Below are positions 44,151-57,431 of a stretch of 64,000 nucleotides of DNA, piece after piece. The DNA is taken from contig OY821521.1 in NCBI GenBank assembly GCA_963682025.1, forward strand, positions 192,448,575 through 192,512,574, given 5' to 3'. Numbering within the stretch: position 1 is the first letter of the stretch; every line of letters starts with the position of its first letter. The translations under genes were made by a program, and so were the position numbers. This stretch comes from Cordilura impudica. Its lineage: Eukaryota; Arthropoda; Insecta; Diptera; Scathophagidae. The notes below the pieces were generated by a model. That model saw only the letters and a list, made by a program, of their open reading frames with translations. It made no database searches and had not been told where the DNA came from.

Positions 44151-46611
44151 AAATTAAATAAAATTTATGAAACAATTAAATAAAATTAAATTAATATAAA
44201 AATAAATGAAAATAAAGCAGCTAAACTGATATGAAATAATATAAAAAATAAAACAATATTAAATTAGAATAAATTAAATAAAATAACATAAAACAAACCA
44301 AAATAAAATTAAAGAAATTTAATAAATTAAAATAAAATAAAATAAAATAAATTGAAATAAAATTAATACTAAATAAAATAAAATAAAATAAAATAAAATA
44401 AAACAAAATAAAATAAAATAAAATGAAATAAAATCAAAAGTGTCCCGGTAGGTGAGTAGGCACCTATCATTGTATTGCATTGTAATTAATATAAATAAAT
44501 AAATAAAAATAAAATCAAATCAAATAAACTAAAAATAATAAAATAAATTAAAAATAAATAAAATAAATTAACAATAAGTAAAATAAAATAAAAAAATAAA
44601 ATAAAATATAATAAAATTAAATTAAATAAGTAAAATAAAATAATATAAAGGGGAAAAACGAAATTAAAATAAATGAAAATCAAATAAAATAAAATTGAAA
44701 AAAAAATAATATAAAATCAAAAATAAATAGATTAAAATAAAATTAAATATAATAAACTAATACAAAACAAAATAAAATAACATAAATTTAAAAGAGTTAA
44801 AATAAAATAAAATAAAAAAACAAGGTAAAATAAAGCAAAATATAACAAAATAAAATAAAATATATACATAACTATAATAAAAAAAATAAAATAAAACAAA
44901 AAAATTAAGTAAAATAAAATATAATAAAATTAAATTAAATAAAGTATAATAAAATAAGGAAATAAGGAAAATATAAAATATATACATAACTATAATAAAA
45001 AAAAATAAAATAAAACAAAAAAATTAAGTAAAATAAAATATAATAAAATTAAATTAAATAAAGTATAATAAAATAAGGAAAAAAGAAATTTAAATAAATA
45101 AATATCAAGTAAAATAAAATTAAATTAAATAAAATATAAAAAAAATAAAATAAAGTAAAATAAAATACAACAAAATATAAAAATACTATAAAATCAAAAA
45201 TTAGTAGACTAAAATAAAATTAAATAAAATATATTTTATTTTATAAAGAAATAAAATAAAATAAAATAAAATAAAATAAAATAAAATAAAATAAAATAAC
45301 AAAAATAAAAACTGAAATAATTAAAATAATATAAAATAAAATAAAATAAAATAAATTTAAAAAGTTAAAATAAAATAAAAAAAGAGAGTAAACTAATATA
45401 AAATAAAGAAAAATAAAAATAAAATTAAAGGAAATAAAATAAAATATAACAAAAGAAAATAAATAAAAATAAAACAAAATGAAATAAAATAAAATAACAT
45501 AAAATGAAATACAATAAACTAAAATAAAAAAATAAAGTAAAAGAAATTAAAGTAAAATAAAATTAAAATTAAAGGAAATAAAATAATATATAATAAAATT
45601 AAATTAAATAAAGTAAAATAAAATAATATATTAAGAACAAAGAAAATAAATTAAAATCAAATAAAATAAAATTAAATAAAATTAAATAAAATATAAAAAA
45701 AACTAAAATAAAATACAATAAAATTAAAAATAAAACAATAATATAAAATCAAAAATAAAAAGTTTACAATAAAGTAAAATAAAATAAAATAAAATAAAAC
45801 AAAATAAAGGAATAAAAAAATAAATTAAAATAAAATAAAATAAGATAGAACAAAATAAATTTAAATAAAATAAATAAAATAAAATAAAATAATTTAAAAC
45901 AATATAAAATAAAAATTGAATAAAATAAAATGAAGCAAAAAAAAAGAACAATATAGAATAAAATAAAATAAAATCAAATAAACTAAAATAAAATAAAGTA
46001 AAATAAAATATAATAGTATAAAATAAAATGTAATAAAATAAAATAAATTAAAATAAAATAAAATAAATAAAACTAAAATATAATAAAATAAAATAAATTA
46101 AAATAAAATGAAATAATAAAAATAAAATAAAATAAAACAAAATAAAATAAAATAAAATAAAATAAAATAAAATAAAATAAAATAAAATAAAATAAAATAA
46201 AATTAAATAAAATAAAATAAAATAAAATAGGAGAAAAAAAATAAATGAACAAATAAAATAAAATTATTAGAATAAAGCAGATAAAACAAAATAATATAAA
46301 ATATAATAAAGTACAATAAATTAAATACATAACTAAAATAAAATAAAGCAAAATATATAAAATAAAATAAAATATATTAAAATAAAATAAAATAAAATCT
46401 AATAAACTAAAATAAAATAAAGTAAAATAAAAAATAATAGTATAAAAAAATAAAATAAAATAAATTAAAATAAAATAAAATAAAATAAAATAAAAAAGTA
46501 AAATAAAATAAAATAAAATAAAATAAAATGAAATAAAATAAAATAAGATAAAATAAAATATATAAACAAATAAAATAAAATTATTAAAATAAAATGAATT
46601 AAAATAAAATA
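44150..46611. repeat. AAAAT-type pentanucleotide satellite, left block
   Basis: About 2.5 kb of (AAAAT)n / (ATAAA)n with interspersed AAATTA, AACAAA and AAAGTA variants. A near-repeat of about 125 bp occurs at 44865-44960 and 44988-45080. A short non-satellite interruption is at 44438-44490. Phe/Tyr/Leu-rich frames on the minus strand are artefacts. Confidence 0.95.
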
Positions 46612-49600
46612 ATATAATAATTAGTTATTTATAGTTCGGTTCGAGATCATGTATACATTTTCTAATACTAGAAAAGATAATATTTTATGCAATGTAAGAG
46701 AAATTTGGAAAAAATTGAAGACAGCGCTAGATGGAGTAGCTACTTTCGAACAAAGCTCTTACATTGCATAAAATATTATCTTTTCTAGTATTAGAAAATG
46801 TATACATGATCTCGAACCGAACTATAAATAACTAATTATTATTACAACACAAGATCGACAATACATAAAAACTAACATACAAAACATACGGTCCAATGCA
46901 ATTGTGATAAATCTGTTAAGATTTCACATGTCATTACAGTTCCCATCTATGGGACGTTTGGCAAAACAAAAAGAGCTTTTTTCACATTACGAGATTTGTA
47001 ATTGATCAAAGCGATGTTAATGTAGAGAAAGCTATAAATTGGAAAAGCTCAGCTTGTTCATACAAACTCTCGTATATAAAAAGAAAAACATTTCTCATGT
47101 TCTTTTCTTTCAAATGTTGAGTTAAATAGTTGATTAAGCATGAGTTGAAGTAATAGGCAGAAGGATGCTGACGATGAACAAGTCGCTTTGTTCGAAAGTA
47201 GCTACTCCATCTAGCGCTGTCTTCAATTTTTTCCAAATTTCTCTTACATTGCATAAAATATTATCTTTTCTAGTATTAGAAAATGTATACGTGATCTCGA
47301 ACCGAACTATAAATAACTAATTATTATTACAACACAAGATCGACAATACATAAAAACTAACATACAAAACATACGGTCCAATGCAATTGTGATAAATCTG
47401 TTAAGATTTCACATGTCATTACAGTTCCCATCTATGGGACGTTTGGCAAAACAAAAAGAGCTTTTTTCACATTACGAGATTTGTAATTGATCAAAGCGAT
47501 GTTAATGTAGAGAAAGCTATAAATTGGAAAAGCTCAGCTTGTTCATACAAACTCTCGTATATAAAAAGAAAAACATTTCTCATGTTCTTTTCTTTCAAAT
47601 GTTGAGTTAAATAGTTGATTAAGCATGAGTTGAAGTAATAGGCAGAAGGATGCTGACGATGAACAAGTCGCTTTGTTCGAAAGTAGCTACTCCATCTAGC
47701 GCTGTCTTCAATTTTTTCCAAATTTCTCTTACATTGCATAAAATATTATCTTTTCTAGTATTAGAAAATGTATACATGATCTCGAACCGAACTATAAATA
47801 ACTAATTATTATTACAACACAAGATCGACAATACATAAAAACTAACATACAAAACATACGGTCCAATGCAATTGTGATAAATCTGTTAAGATTTCACATG
47901 TCATTACAGTTCCCATCTATGGGACGTTTGGCAAAACAAAAAGAGCTTTTTTCACATTACGAGATTTGTAATTGATCAAAGCGATGTTAATGTAGAGAAA
48001 GCTATAAATTGGAAAAGCTCAGCTTGTTCATACAAACTCTCGTATATAAAAAGAAAAACATTTCTCATGTTCTTTTCTTTCAAATGTTGAGTTAAATAGT
48101 TGATTAAGCATGAGTTGAAGTAATAGGCAGAAGGATGCTGACGATGAACAAGTCGCTTTGTTCGAAAGTAGCTACTCCATCTAGCGCTGTCTTCAATTTT
48201 TTCCAAATTTCTCTTACATTGCATAAAATATTATCTTTTCTAGTATTAGAAAATGTATACATGATCTCGAACCGAACTATAAATAACTAATTATTATTAC
48301 AACACAAGATCGACAATACATAAAAACTAACATACAAAACATACGGTCCAATGCAATTGTGATAAATCTGTTAAGATTTCACATGTCATTACAGTTCCCA
48401 TCTATGGGACGTTTGGCAAAACAAAAAGAGCTTTTTTCACATTACGAGATTTGTAATTGATCAAAGCGATGTTAATGTAGAGAAAGCTATAAATTGGAAA
48501 AGCTCAGCTTGTTCATACAAACTCTCGTATATAAAAAGAAAAACATTTCTCATGTTCTTTTCTTTCAAATGTTGAGTTAAATAGTTGATTAAGCATGAGT
48601 TGAAGTAATAGGCAGAAGGATGCTGACGATGAACAAGTCGCTTTGTTCGAAAGTAGCTACTCCATCTAGCGCTGTCTTCAATTTTTTCCAAATTTCTCTT
48701 ACATTGCATAAAATATTATCTTTTCTAGTATTAGAAAATGTATACATGATCTCGAACCGAACTATAAATAACTAATTATTATTACAACACAAGATCGACA
48801 ATACATAAAAACTAACATACAAAACATACGGTCCAATGCAATTGTGATAAATCTGTTAAGATTTCACATGTCATTACAGTTCCCATCTATGGGACGTTTG
48901 GCAAAACAAAAAGAGCTTTTTTCACATTACGAGATTTGTAATTGATCAAAGCGATGTTAATGTAGAGAAAGCTATAAATTGGAAAAGCTCAGCTTGTTCA
49001 TACAAACTCTCGTATATAAAAAGAAAAACATTTCTCATGTTCTTTTCTTTCAAATGTTGAGTTAAATAGTTGATTAAGCATGAGTTGAAGTAATAGGCAG
49101 AAGGATGCTGACGATGAACAAGTCGCTTTGTTCGAAAGTAGCTACTCCATCTAGCGCTGTCTTCAATTTTTTCCAAATTTCTCTTACATTGCATAAAATA
49201 TTATCTTTTCTAGTATTAGAAAATGTATACATGATCTCGAACCGAACTATAAATAACTAATTATTATTACAACACAAGATCGACAATACATAAAAACTAA
49301 CATACAAAACATACGGTCCAATGCAATTGTGATAAATCTGTTAAGATTTCACATGTCATTACAGTTCCCATCTATGGGACGTTTGGCAAAACAAAAAGAG
49401 CTTTTTTCACATTACGAGATTTGTAATTGATCAAAGCGATGTTAATGTAGAGAAAGCTATAAATTGGAAAAGCTCAGCTTGTTCATACAAACTCTCGTAT
49501 ATAAAAAGAAAAACATTTCTCATGTTCTTTTCTTTCAAATGTTGAGTTAAATAGTTGATTAAGCATGAGTTGAAGTAATAGGCAGAAGGATGCTGACGAT

Positions 49601-50755
49601 GAACAAGTCGCTTTGTTCGAAAGTAGCTACTCCATCTAGCGCTGTCTTCAATTTTTTCCAAATTTCTCTTACATTGCATAAAATATTATCTTTTCTAGTA
49701 TTAGAAAATGTATACATGATCTCGAACCGAACTATAAATAACTAATTATTATTACAACACAAGATCGACAATACATAAAAACTAACATACAAAACATACG
49801 GTCCAATGCAATTGTGATAAATCTGTTAAGATTTCACATGTCATTACAGTTCCCATCTATGGGACGTTTGGCAAAACAAAAAGAGCTTTTTTCACATTAC
49901 GAGATTTGTAATTGATCAAAGCGATGTTAATGTAGAGAAAGCTATAAATTGGAAAAGCTCAGCTTGTTCATACAAACTCTCGTATATAAAAAGAAAAACA
50001 TTTCTCATGTTCTTTTCTTTCAAATGTTGAGTTAAATAGTTGATTAAGCATGAGTTGAAGTAATAGGCAGAAGGATGCTGACGATGAACAAGTCGCTTTG
50101 TTCGAAAGTAGCTACTCCATCTAGCGCTGTCTTCAATTTTTTCCAAATTTCTCTTACATTGCATAAAATATTATCTTTTCTAGTATTAGAAAATGTATAC
50201 ATGATCTCGAACCGAACTATAAATAACTAATTATTATTACAACACAAGATCGACAATACATAAAAACTAACATACAAAACATACGGTCCAATGCAATTGT
50301 GATAAATCTGTTAAGATTTCACATGTCATTACAGTTCCCATCTATGGGACGTTTGGCAAAACAAAAAGAGCTTTTTTCACATTACGAGATTTGTAATTGA
50401 TCAAAGCGATGTTAATGTAGAGAAAGCTATAAATTGGAAAAGCTCAGCTTGTTCATACAAACTCTCGTATATAAAAAGAAAAACATTTCTCATGTTCTTT
50501 TCTTTCAAATGTTGAGTTAAATAGTTGATTAAGCATGAGTTGAAGTAATAGGCAGAAGGATGCTGACGATGAACAAGTCGCTTTGTTCGAAAGTAGCTAC
50601 TCCATCTAGCGCTGTCTTCAATTTTTTCCAAATTTCTCTTACATTGCATAAAATATTATCTTTTCTAGTATTAGAAAATGTATACATGATCTCGAACCGA
50701 ACTATAAATAACTAATTATTATTACAACACAAGATCGACAATACATAAAAACTAA
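46612..50755. repeat. array of about eight 485-bp tandem repeats with an inverted first segment
   Basis: From 46756 onward the same 485-bp sequence repeats head to tail to 50755. For example TCTTACATTGCATAAAATAT recurs every 485 bp from 46757. I noticed one difference only (G at 47291, A elsewhere). At the left edge 46616-46700 is the exact inverse of 46756-46840, separated by 55 nt that are themselves an inverted piece of the unit. Each unit contains the same 82-codon minus-strand frame (first 47006-47254), with no domain I recognise. It sits inside AAAAT satellite on both sides. Confidence 0.95.
46616..46840. repeat. 85-bp inverted repeat at the left edge of the 485-bp array
   Basis: The arms 46616-46700 and 46756-46840 are reverse complements. 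The spacer (46701-46755) is an inverted internal segment of the unit, so the array makes a U-turn here at the junction CAAAGC|TCTTAC. Confidence 0.9.
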
Positions 50756-52740
50756 AATAATATAAAATATAATAAAGTAAAATAAAATAAAGCAAAATAT
50801 AATAATATAAAATAAAATATATTAAAATAAAATGAAATAGAATAAAATAAAATAAAATAAAATAAAATCAAAACAAATCAAATCTAGTCAAATAAAATAA
50901 ATTAAATTAAATAAAGTAAAATAAAATATAATAGTATAAATTAAAATAAAATAAAATAAAATAAAATAAAATAAAATAAAATAAAATAAAATAAAATAAA
51001 ATGAAATAAAATAAAACAAAAGAAAATAAAATAAAATAAATGAACAAATAAAATAATTGTTAAAATAAAATGAAATAAAATAAAATAATATAAAATATAA
51101 TAAAGTACAATAAATTAAATATTAAAATAAAATAAAATAAAATACAATATAATAAAATAAAATAAAATAGGAGAAAATAAAATAAATGAACAAATAAAAT
51201 AAAATTATTAGAATAAAACAGATAAAATAAAATAATATAAAATATAATAAATTACAATAAATTAAATATATAAATAAAATAAAATAAAATAAAGCAAAAT
51301 ATATAAAATAAGATAAAATATATTAAAATAAAATAAAATAAAATCTAATAAACTAAAATAAAATAAAGTAAAATAAAATATAATAGTATAAAAAAAATAA
51401 AATAAAATAAATTAAAATAAAATAAAATAAAATAAAAAAAGTAAAATAAAATACAATAAAATAAAATAAAATAAAATAAAATAAAATAAAATAAAATAAA
51501 ATAAAATAAAATAAAATAAAATAAAATAAAATAAAATAAAATAAAATAAAATAAAATAAAATAAAATAAAATAAAATAAAATAAAATAAAATAAAATAAA
51601 ATAAAATAAAATAAAATAAAATAAAATAAAATAAAATAAAATAAAATAAAATAAAATAAAATAAAATAAAATAAATTGAAATAAAAAAAAAATAAATGAA
51701 AATAAAATTATAAACAAATAAAATAAAATTATTAAAATAAAATGAATTATAATAAAATAATATAAAATATAATAAAATAAAATAAAATAACGCAAAATAT
51801 AATAATATAAAATAAAATAAAATGAAATAGAATAAAATAAAATAAAATCAAATAAAATCAAATCAAATCAAATCAAATCAAATCAAATCAAATCAAATCA
51901 AATCAAATCAAATAAAATAAACTAAAATAAAATAAAGTAAAATAAAATATAATAGTATAAATTAAAATAAAATAAAATAAAATAAAATAAAATAAAATAA
52001 AATAAAATAAAATAAAATAAAATAAAATAAAATAAAATAAAATAAAATAAAATAAAATGAAATAAAATAAAATAAGAGAAAATAAAATAAATGAACAAAT
52101 AAAATAATTATTAAAATAAAATTAAATAAAATAAAATAATATAAAATATAATAAAGTACAATAAATTAAATACATAAATAAAATAAAATAAAGCAAAATA
52201 TAATAAAATAAAATAAAATAAAATAAAATAAAATAAAATAAAATATATTAAAATAAAATAAAATAAAATAAAATAAAATAATATAAGGGAAAATAAAATA
52301 TATAAACAAATAAAATAAAATTATTAAAATAAAATGAATTAAAATAAAATAATATATAATAAAATAAAATAAAATAAAATAAAATAAAATAAAATAAAAT
52401 AAAATAAAATAAAATAAATTAAAATAAAATAAAATATATTAAAATAAAATAAATTAAATAAATAAATAAAATAAAATTTTTAAATAAAATAAAATAAAAT
52501 AAATTAAAATAACATATATATAAAAATAAAAATAATATGAAATAAAATAAAATAAATTAAAATAAATTAAATAAAATGAAATAAAATAAAATAAGAATAC
52601 AATAAAATAAAATAATATAAAATAAAATAAAGTAAAATAAAATTAAAACTAAATAAAATAAAATAACATAAAATAAATAAATAAAATAAAATCGAATAAA
52701 ATAAAATAATATAAAGTCAACAAAATAATTAAGACAATTT
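50756..52740. repeat. AAAAT-type pentanucleotide satellite, right block
   Basis: Continues the AAAAT satellite after the 485-bp array. It contains an almost perfect (AAAAT) run at about 51457-51674 (some 43 units) and an (AATCA) run at about 51848-51910. Larger blocks such as ATAAATGAACAAATAAAATA recur at 51035, 51183 and 52088 and also at 46240 in the left block. Confidence 0.95.
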
Positions 52741-54589
52741 AATTAAATATATTTAATTACATAATTAATTTAAATAAGCTTTACTTTCAATTATTTATGT
52801 ATATAAAATATTTCTTCTTAAAAAAAACATTCAATTTACTTATTCCCAGGTAATTTTTCAATTTTTTTTATTTCTTTGAATTTATTTTTCAAAACCTTCA
52901 ACAAGTTCAATATAATTTTTAAACTTCTTTTCTAAAATAATGAATATTTTTCATCATTTTAGTGCCATCAATAAACATTCTCCCATGTTGACATTTGTTA
53001 TTACACCCATAGAACAAAAATAATCTCGTACAAACAATAGCACTTACCAATCAACAAATCAATTTTTAGATTTTTTATTTTTATTTTTCATAGAGCATCC
53101 ATTTCATTTCTCATTGCGACTCTTTTTATTTATTTTTCCTCTCTATAAGGTCTTAATATCGAGAATGACATTTCTAAGTGTACTTACAACTACACTTGTT
53201 TTAAATTACAATGTGTATGTATACACATACATTTAAACAAACGAATGTCAAAAAAAATCTTACATTGATTTCAACGCCCATATATGTATGCATGTTAGTA
53301 AACAGAAATACTTATATGGAATTGTTTGTTCAATATATTTACAAGCAAGAGATTTTTAATGCAGACAAAGGTACTTGTTGTGATGAGTACCTTTGAATAA
53401 GTCTGTAGTTTAAAGATAACAATGAATATTTATGTGTATGTGTAAGAGTGTATGGGTAAAATACACTTGCAAACATTTTTAGGAATTTTTCATAAAAAGT
53501 AATGTTTGTTTTCATTGCTGTCATCTTCAAAAAATGTAGATTGCAGTTGTAAGAACGAACTGAAATTGAAATGTAGTATAAAAACAAACAATGACCTTAG
53601 TTTAACGAGTACTTGTATAGTTTTAGATTACATTGCATTGTTTTTCATTGTTAAGATTATTGCTGAAACTATTGAAGAGTTTTACATTGGTATAAGAGGA
53701 TTAATCTTTAAGTTTACGATTTGAATTTGCACAACGAAATGAAGTTGAGTGCGTACATAAATATGATTCGAATTTTTCCAATTTTCTGATAGAAAATATT
53801 TTTTAAAACTAGATTTCATATAAAGGGACTGCTGAATAGTAATGGTATAATAAAGTGTTTATATTGAATTGATATATTGAAATTAGAACGGCTAAATGTT
53901 TTTACAAAATTCATTCTTTAAATTCCTCGAGTCGGCCTAGCGGTTCCCTCTATTAATCTGTTCATTAATTTAGTGCAACCACGATTCAGTCCGGAATAGG
54001 AGACCAATGCTGCTACTTATAATTACAATATTTACAATTACCAGAAACAGCTCAATATTGTAATTTATTTAGTTGGCTGAACATAACACCTATTTGAAGA
54101 TAATAAGAACAGACTCCTAAAATTACATACATATTTCTACAATTGATAAGATTAATTGATGAAAAAATAATGCTTTACTGTAAAATTTTGTAATTTTCCT
54201 TATACTTCATTGTTACAACACCATGGGTTCTTCTGACTATTGAAACCCCAATCTCACCTTCAGTTTGAGGTTTTGTATAAATTATTTGTTAGTCTCAGCA
54301 ACAGTTTGCTAATGACAATAAGCTGAGCATATCGCTTAGAAACGAAAATATGAGTGAAAATGTGCTTACGCCTCCTAAATTTTCGTACAAATTTGTACAT
54401 TCGATTTTATATTAGATATATTTTCTAATCAGGAGCAGTGTGACAGTGAATATAAAATACATTTGTGTATTAAAAAAGAAGCTTAAGTTTCAAAAACAAT
54501 TTACTTGATTAGATGTGCCGAGCATATTTTACGTAAAAAAATTCTCATAGAAGATAATTACAAATTAAAAAAAAAAAAAAAAATAAAAT
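52741..54589. other. unassigned region
   Basis: AT-rich, slightly more complex sequence. I recognise no repeat partner or gene. A weak tRNA-like stretch at 53942-54010 is treated under findings. Confidence 0.5.
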
Positions 54590-56790
54590 ACTTCAAAAAA
54601 ATTTTAAACATTTTTTTACAAAAGTACATTTTCTTAAGAAAGTAAATTCTCTAAAGAAAGTAAATTTTCCTAAAAAAAGTTCCTTTCGTTAAAGAGCTAA
54701 ACAGCTTTTCATAAAAAGTACCATTTCGTAAAAAAGTACCTTTCCTTAAGAAAGTAAAGTTTCTTTAAAAAGTTAATTTTCTTTAAAAAAAAAATCCCTT
54801 TTCTTAAGAAAGTACGTTTTCTTAAGCAATAACTTTTCTTAAAAAAGTACCTTTTCTTACAAAAGCACCTTTTCTAAAAATGTACCTTCTAAAAAAGTTT
54901 TTTTTTGAACGCACTTTTTCTAAAAGGAGCTGTTTCTTAAACAAGTACACTTTCTTAAAAATAACCTTCTCTTAGAGATGTACTTTTTCTGTACCTTTCT
55001 TAAAAAAAGTAGATTATCTAAAAAAAAAAGTACTTTTCTGAAAAATGGGTACCTTTCCTTAAAAAAAAGTACAGTAAAAAGTATTTTTTCTTAAAAAATA
55101 TCTTCTCTTAAGAGGTACCTTTTCCCAAAAAAAGTATACTTTCCTAAAATGGCACCTTTTCTTAAAAAGTACCTTCTTCTTAAAAAAGAAAATTTTCTTT
55201 TAAAAAAATCTTTTCTTAAGAAAGTACCTTTTTTAATAATGTACATTTTCTTAAAAAAGAGTATTTTTATAAAAAAAATAAAAAGTACCTTTTCTTAAAA
55301 AGTATCTTTTTCTTAAAAAATTTACCTTTTTCTTTAAAAAAAAAAAAGTAGCTCTTCTAGAAAAAGTACCTTTTCTTAACAAGTACATGTTTTAAAAAGT
55401 ATATTTTTTACTAATGAACCTTTTCTAAAGAATACTTTTCCTTAAAAAGTACCTGCTTTAAAAAGTGAATTTTTTTAAGGTACCTTGTCTTAAAGATTTA
55501 CCTCTTCTTAAAAGAGTACAATTTTTTAAAAAGCGCCTGTTAAAAAAGCATATTCTCTTAAAAAAGTACTTTTTCTTAAAAAGGTAAATTTTCTTAAAAA
55601 AGTAAATTTTTCTTCAAAAATTACCCTTTATAAAAAATTACCGTTTCTTTAAAAAGTAAATTTTTCTTAAAAAAGTACATTTTCTTAAAAAGGTATATTT
55701 TCTTAAAAATCTGTATTATGGTAAAAAGTACCTTGTTTTAAAATGTATGTTTTCCTCTTAAAAAAGTGGATTCTCTTAAGAAGTAAGGTTTCTTGAAAAA
55801 GTACCTTTTCTTAAAAACTACCTTTTTTTAATAATAGTAGCTTTTATGAAAAAAGTAGCTTTTCTTAAAAATACATGTCTTAAAAAGTATATTATTTAAT
55901 AACGAACCTTTTCTAAAAAAAATACTTTTTCTTAAAAAGTACCTCCTTTAAAAAAGTCAAACTTTTTTAAAGAACCTTGTCATAAAGATTTACGTTTTCT
56001 CAAAAAAGTACCATTTCTAAACAAGTACCATTAAAAAAAGCATATTCTCTTTAAAAAAAAGTACTTTTTCCAAAAAAAGTGAATTTTCTTTTTAAAAAAA
56101 GCACCTTTTACTAAGGCAGACCTTTAACAAAGTGTATTACATTAATAAGATAAATTTTTTTACAAGTACTTTTGTTTTAAAAGTATCTTTTCCTCAAAAA
56201 ATATCTTTTCCTAAATAAGTACCTCTTTTAATAATGTACCTTTTCTTAAAAAAGTTGATTTTCTTAAAAAAGTAGGGTTTCTTGAAAAAGTACCTTTGCT
56301 GAAAATGTGCCTTTTTTTAATACCAGTAGCTTTTCTGAAAAAAGTAGTTTTTCTTACAAAAGTACCCTTTTCAAAAAAGGTATCTTTTTTATCATGAAAA
56401 AGTAACTTTTCTGAAGCAATCGCCTTTTTTGAAAAATGTACTTTTATTAAAATAGAAGTTTTTTTAAGTATCTTTTTGTGATAAAAATTAGATTTTTCCC
56501 CAAAAGAGATGCTTTTCTTAAAAAGTACCTTTTCTTAAGAAGTACCCTTTTTAAAAGTATCTTTTCTAAAAAAGGACTTTTTCTTAAATTTTCTTAAAAA
56601 TACAATTTCCTAAAAAGCACCTTTTCTTAAAAAAGTCGCTTTTCTTAAAAAGTACCTTTTCTTAAAAAGTACCTTTTCTTAAAAAAAAAAACATTTTCTT
56701 AAAAAAAGTACCTTTTCTTAAAAACTACCTTTTATTAGAAAAGTATTTTTTCGCTAAAAATACCCTTTCTTAAAACAGAATAATCATCAC
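54590..56790. repeat. GGTAC-type satellite, opposite orientation
   Basis: Irregular units of CTTAAAAAAGTACCTTTT, the reverse complement of the AAGGTACTTTTTTAAG units at 18041-20505. Longer internal repeats exist: AAAAAGCATATTCTCTT at 55546 and 56033, and AAAGTATATT with AACGAACCTTTTC near 55885 resembling 55395-55430. Confidence 0.85.
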
Positions 56791-57431
56791 TTTTCAAAGG
56801 GCGACGAAAACGCCTTATAACTAAATATTACAATTATATGAACCCAGGTACATTAGGCATAAAAAAAAGTTTTACTAAAAATAATAATTATAAATAATAA
56901 AATTTTTAAACAATATTTATTGTTAAAAACATATTTGGAAGCATTTTTTTAAATATTATTAATTTTTCATTCAAAAAATATTTAAAAAAAATTTTCTCAA
57001 TAAATAATTTCCACAAAAATATATATTGTTTTCGTAATTCTTTTTTTAATATACTATCAGCCATTCTTGCGGGGGGGGGGGGGGTGGTTAAGAACTTCCA
57101 AATCAGGGTGAAAGTAAGAGTCCAGGATAGTAGAAACTCCAACGGATTTGGCGATCTTAGGCCAAATTTTTTATGAATTTTTATATTTTTTCCTTATCTT
57201 GAAGTTTGTTTGCTTAGTTTTCAAGCTACATATAACTCAAACACCCTTATTTCATTCTTCAACAAATATGTTCAGTAGATCAAAATCTCCAAAAAAAAAT
57301 TTATTTTTCCCCTATTTTAATCAATTTTTGTAATATTTTTATCAGTAGAGTAGAAAAGATGTATACGTCTGAGTGATATTTTCAATATTAAATCAAACAT
57401 ACGTCACTATTTTTTTTTTTTTTATTTTTTA
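56791..57431. other. unassigned region with a G homopolymer and a short shared repeat
   Basis: A run of 14 G lies at 57071-57084. Positions 57345-57405 (AGTAGAGTAGAAAAGATGTA and ATATTAAATCAAACATA) match 34816-34880 inside the long-TIR derivative. Otherwise AT-rich and unidentified. Confidence 0.5.

Noticed and set aside
46756..50755. Pol III gene inside the 485-bp unit (B-box-like GGTTCGAGATC)
   Set aside because: No A box at the right distance and no tRNA or 5S-like fold; one motif match is not enough to call an RNA gene.
46756..50755. CRISPR-like array
   Set aside because: Units are 485 bp, identical throughout with no variable spacers, and the DNA is eukaryotic.
44221..51861. Phe/Tyr/Leu/Ile-rich frames up to 149 codons on the minus strand
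   Set aside because: They translate the AAAAT pentanucleotide satellite, which lacks stops on that strand; there is no membrane-protein signal beyond composition.
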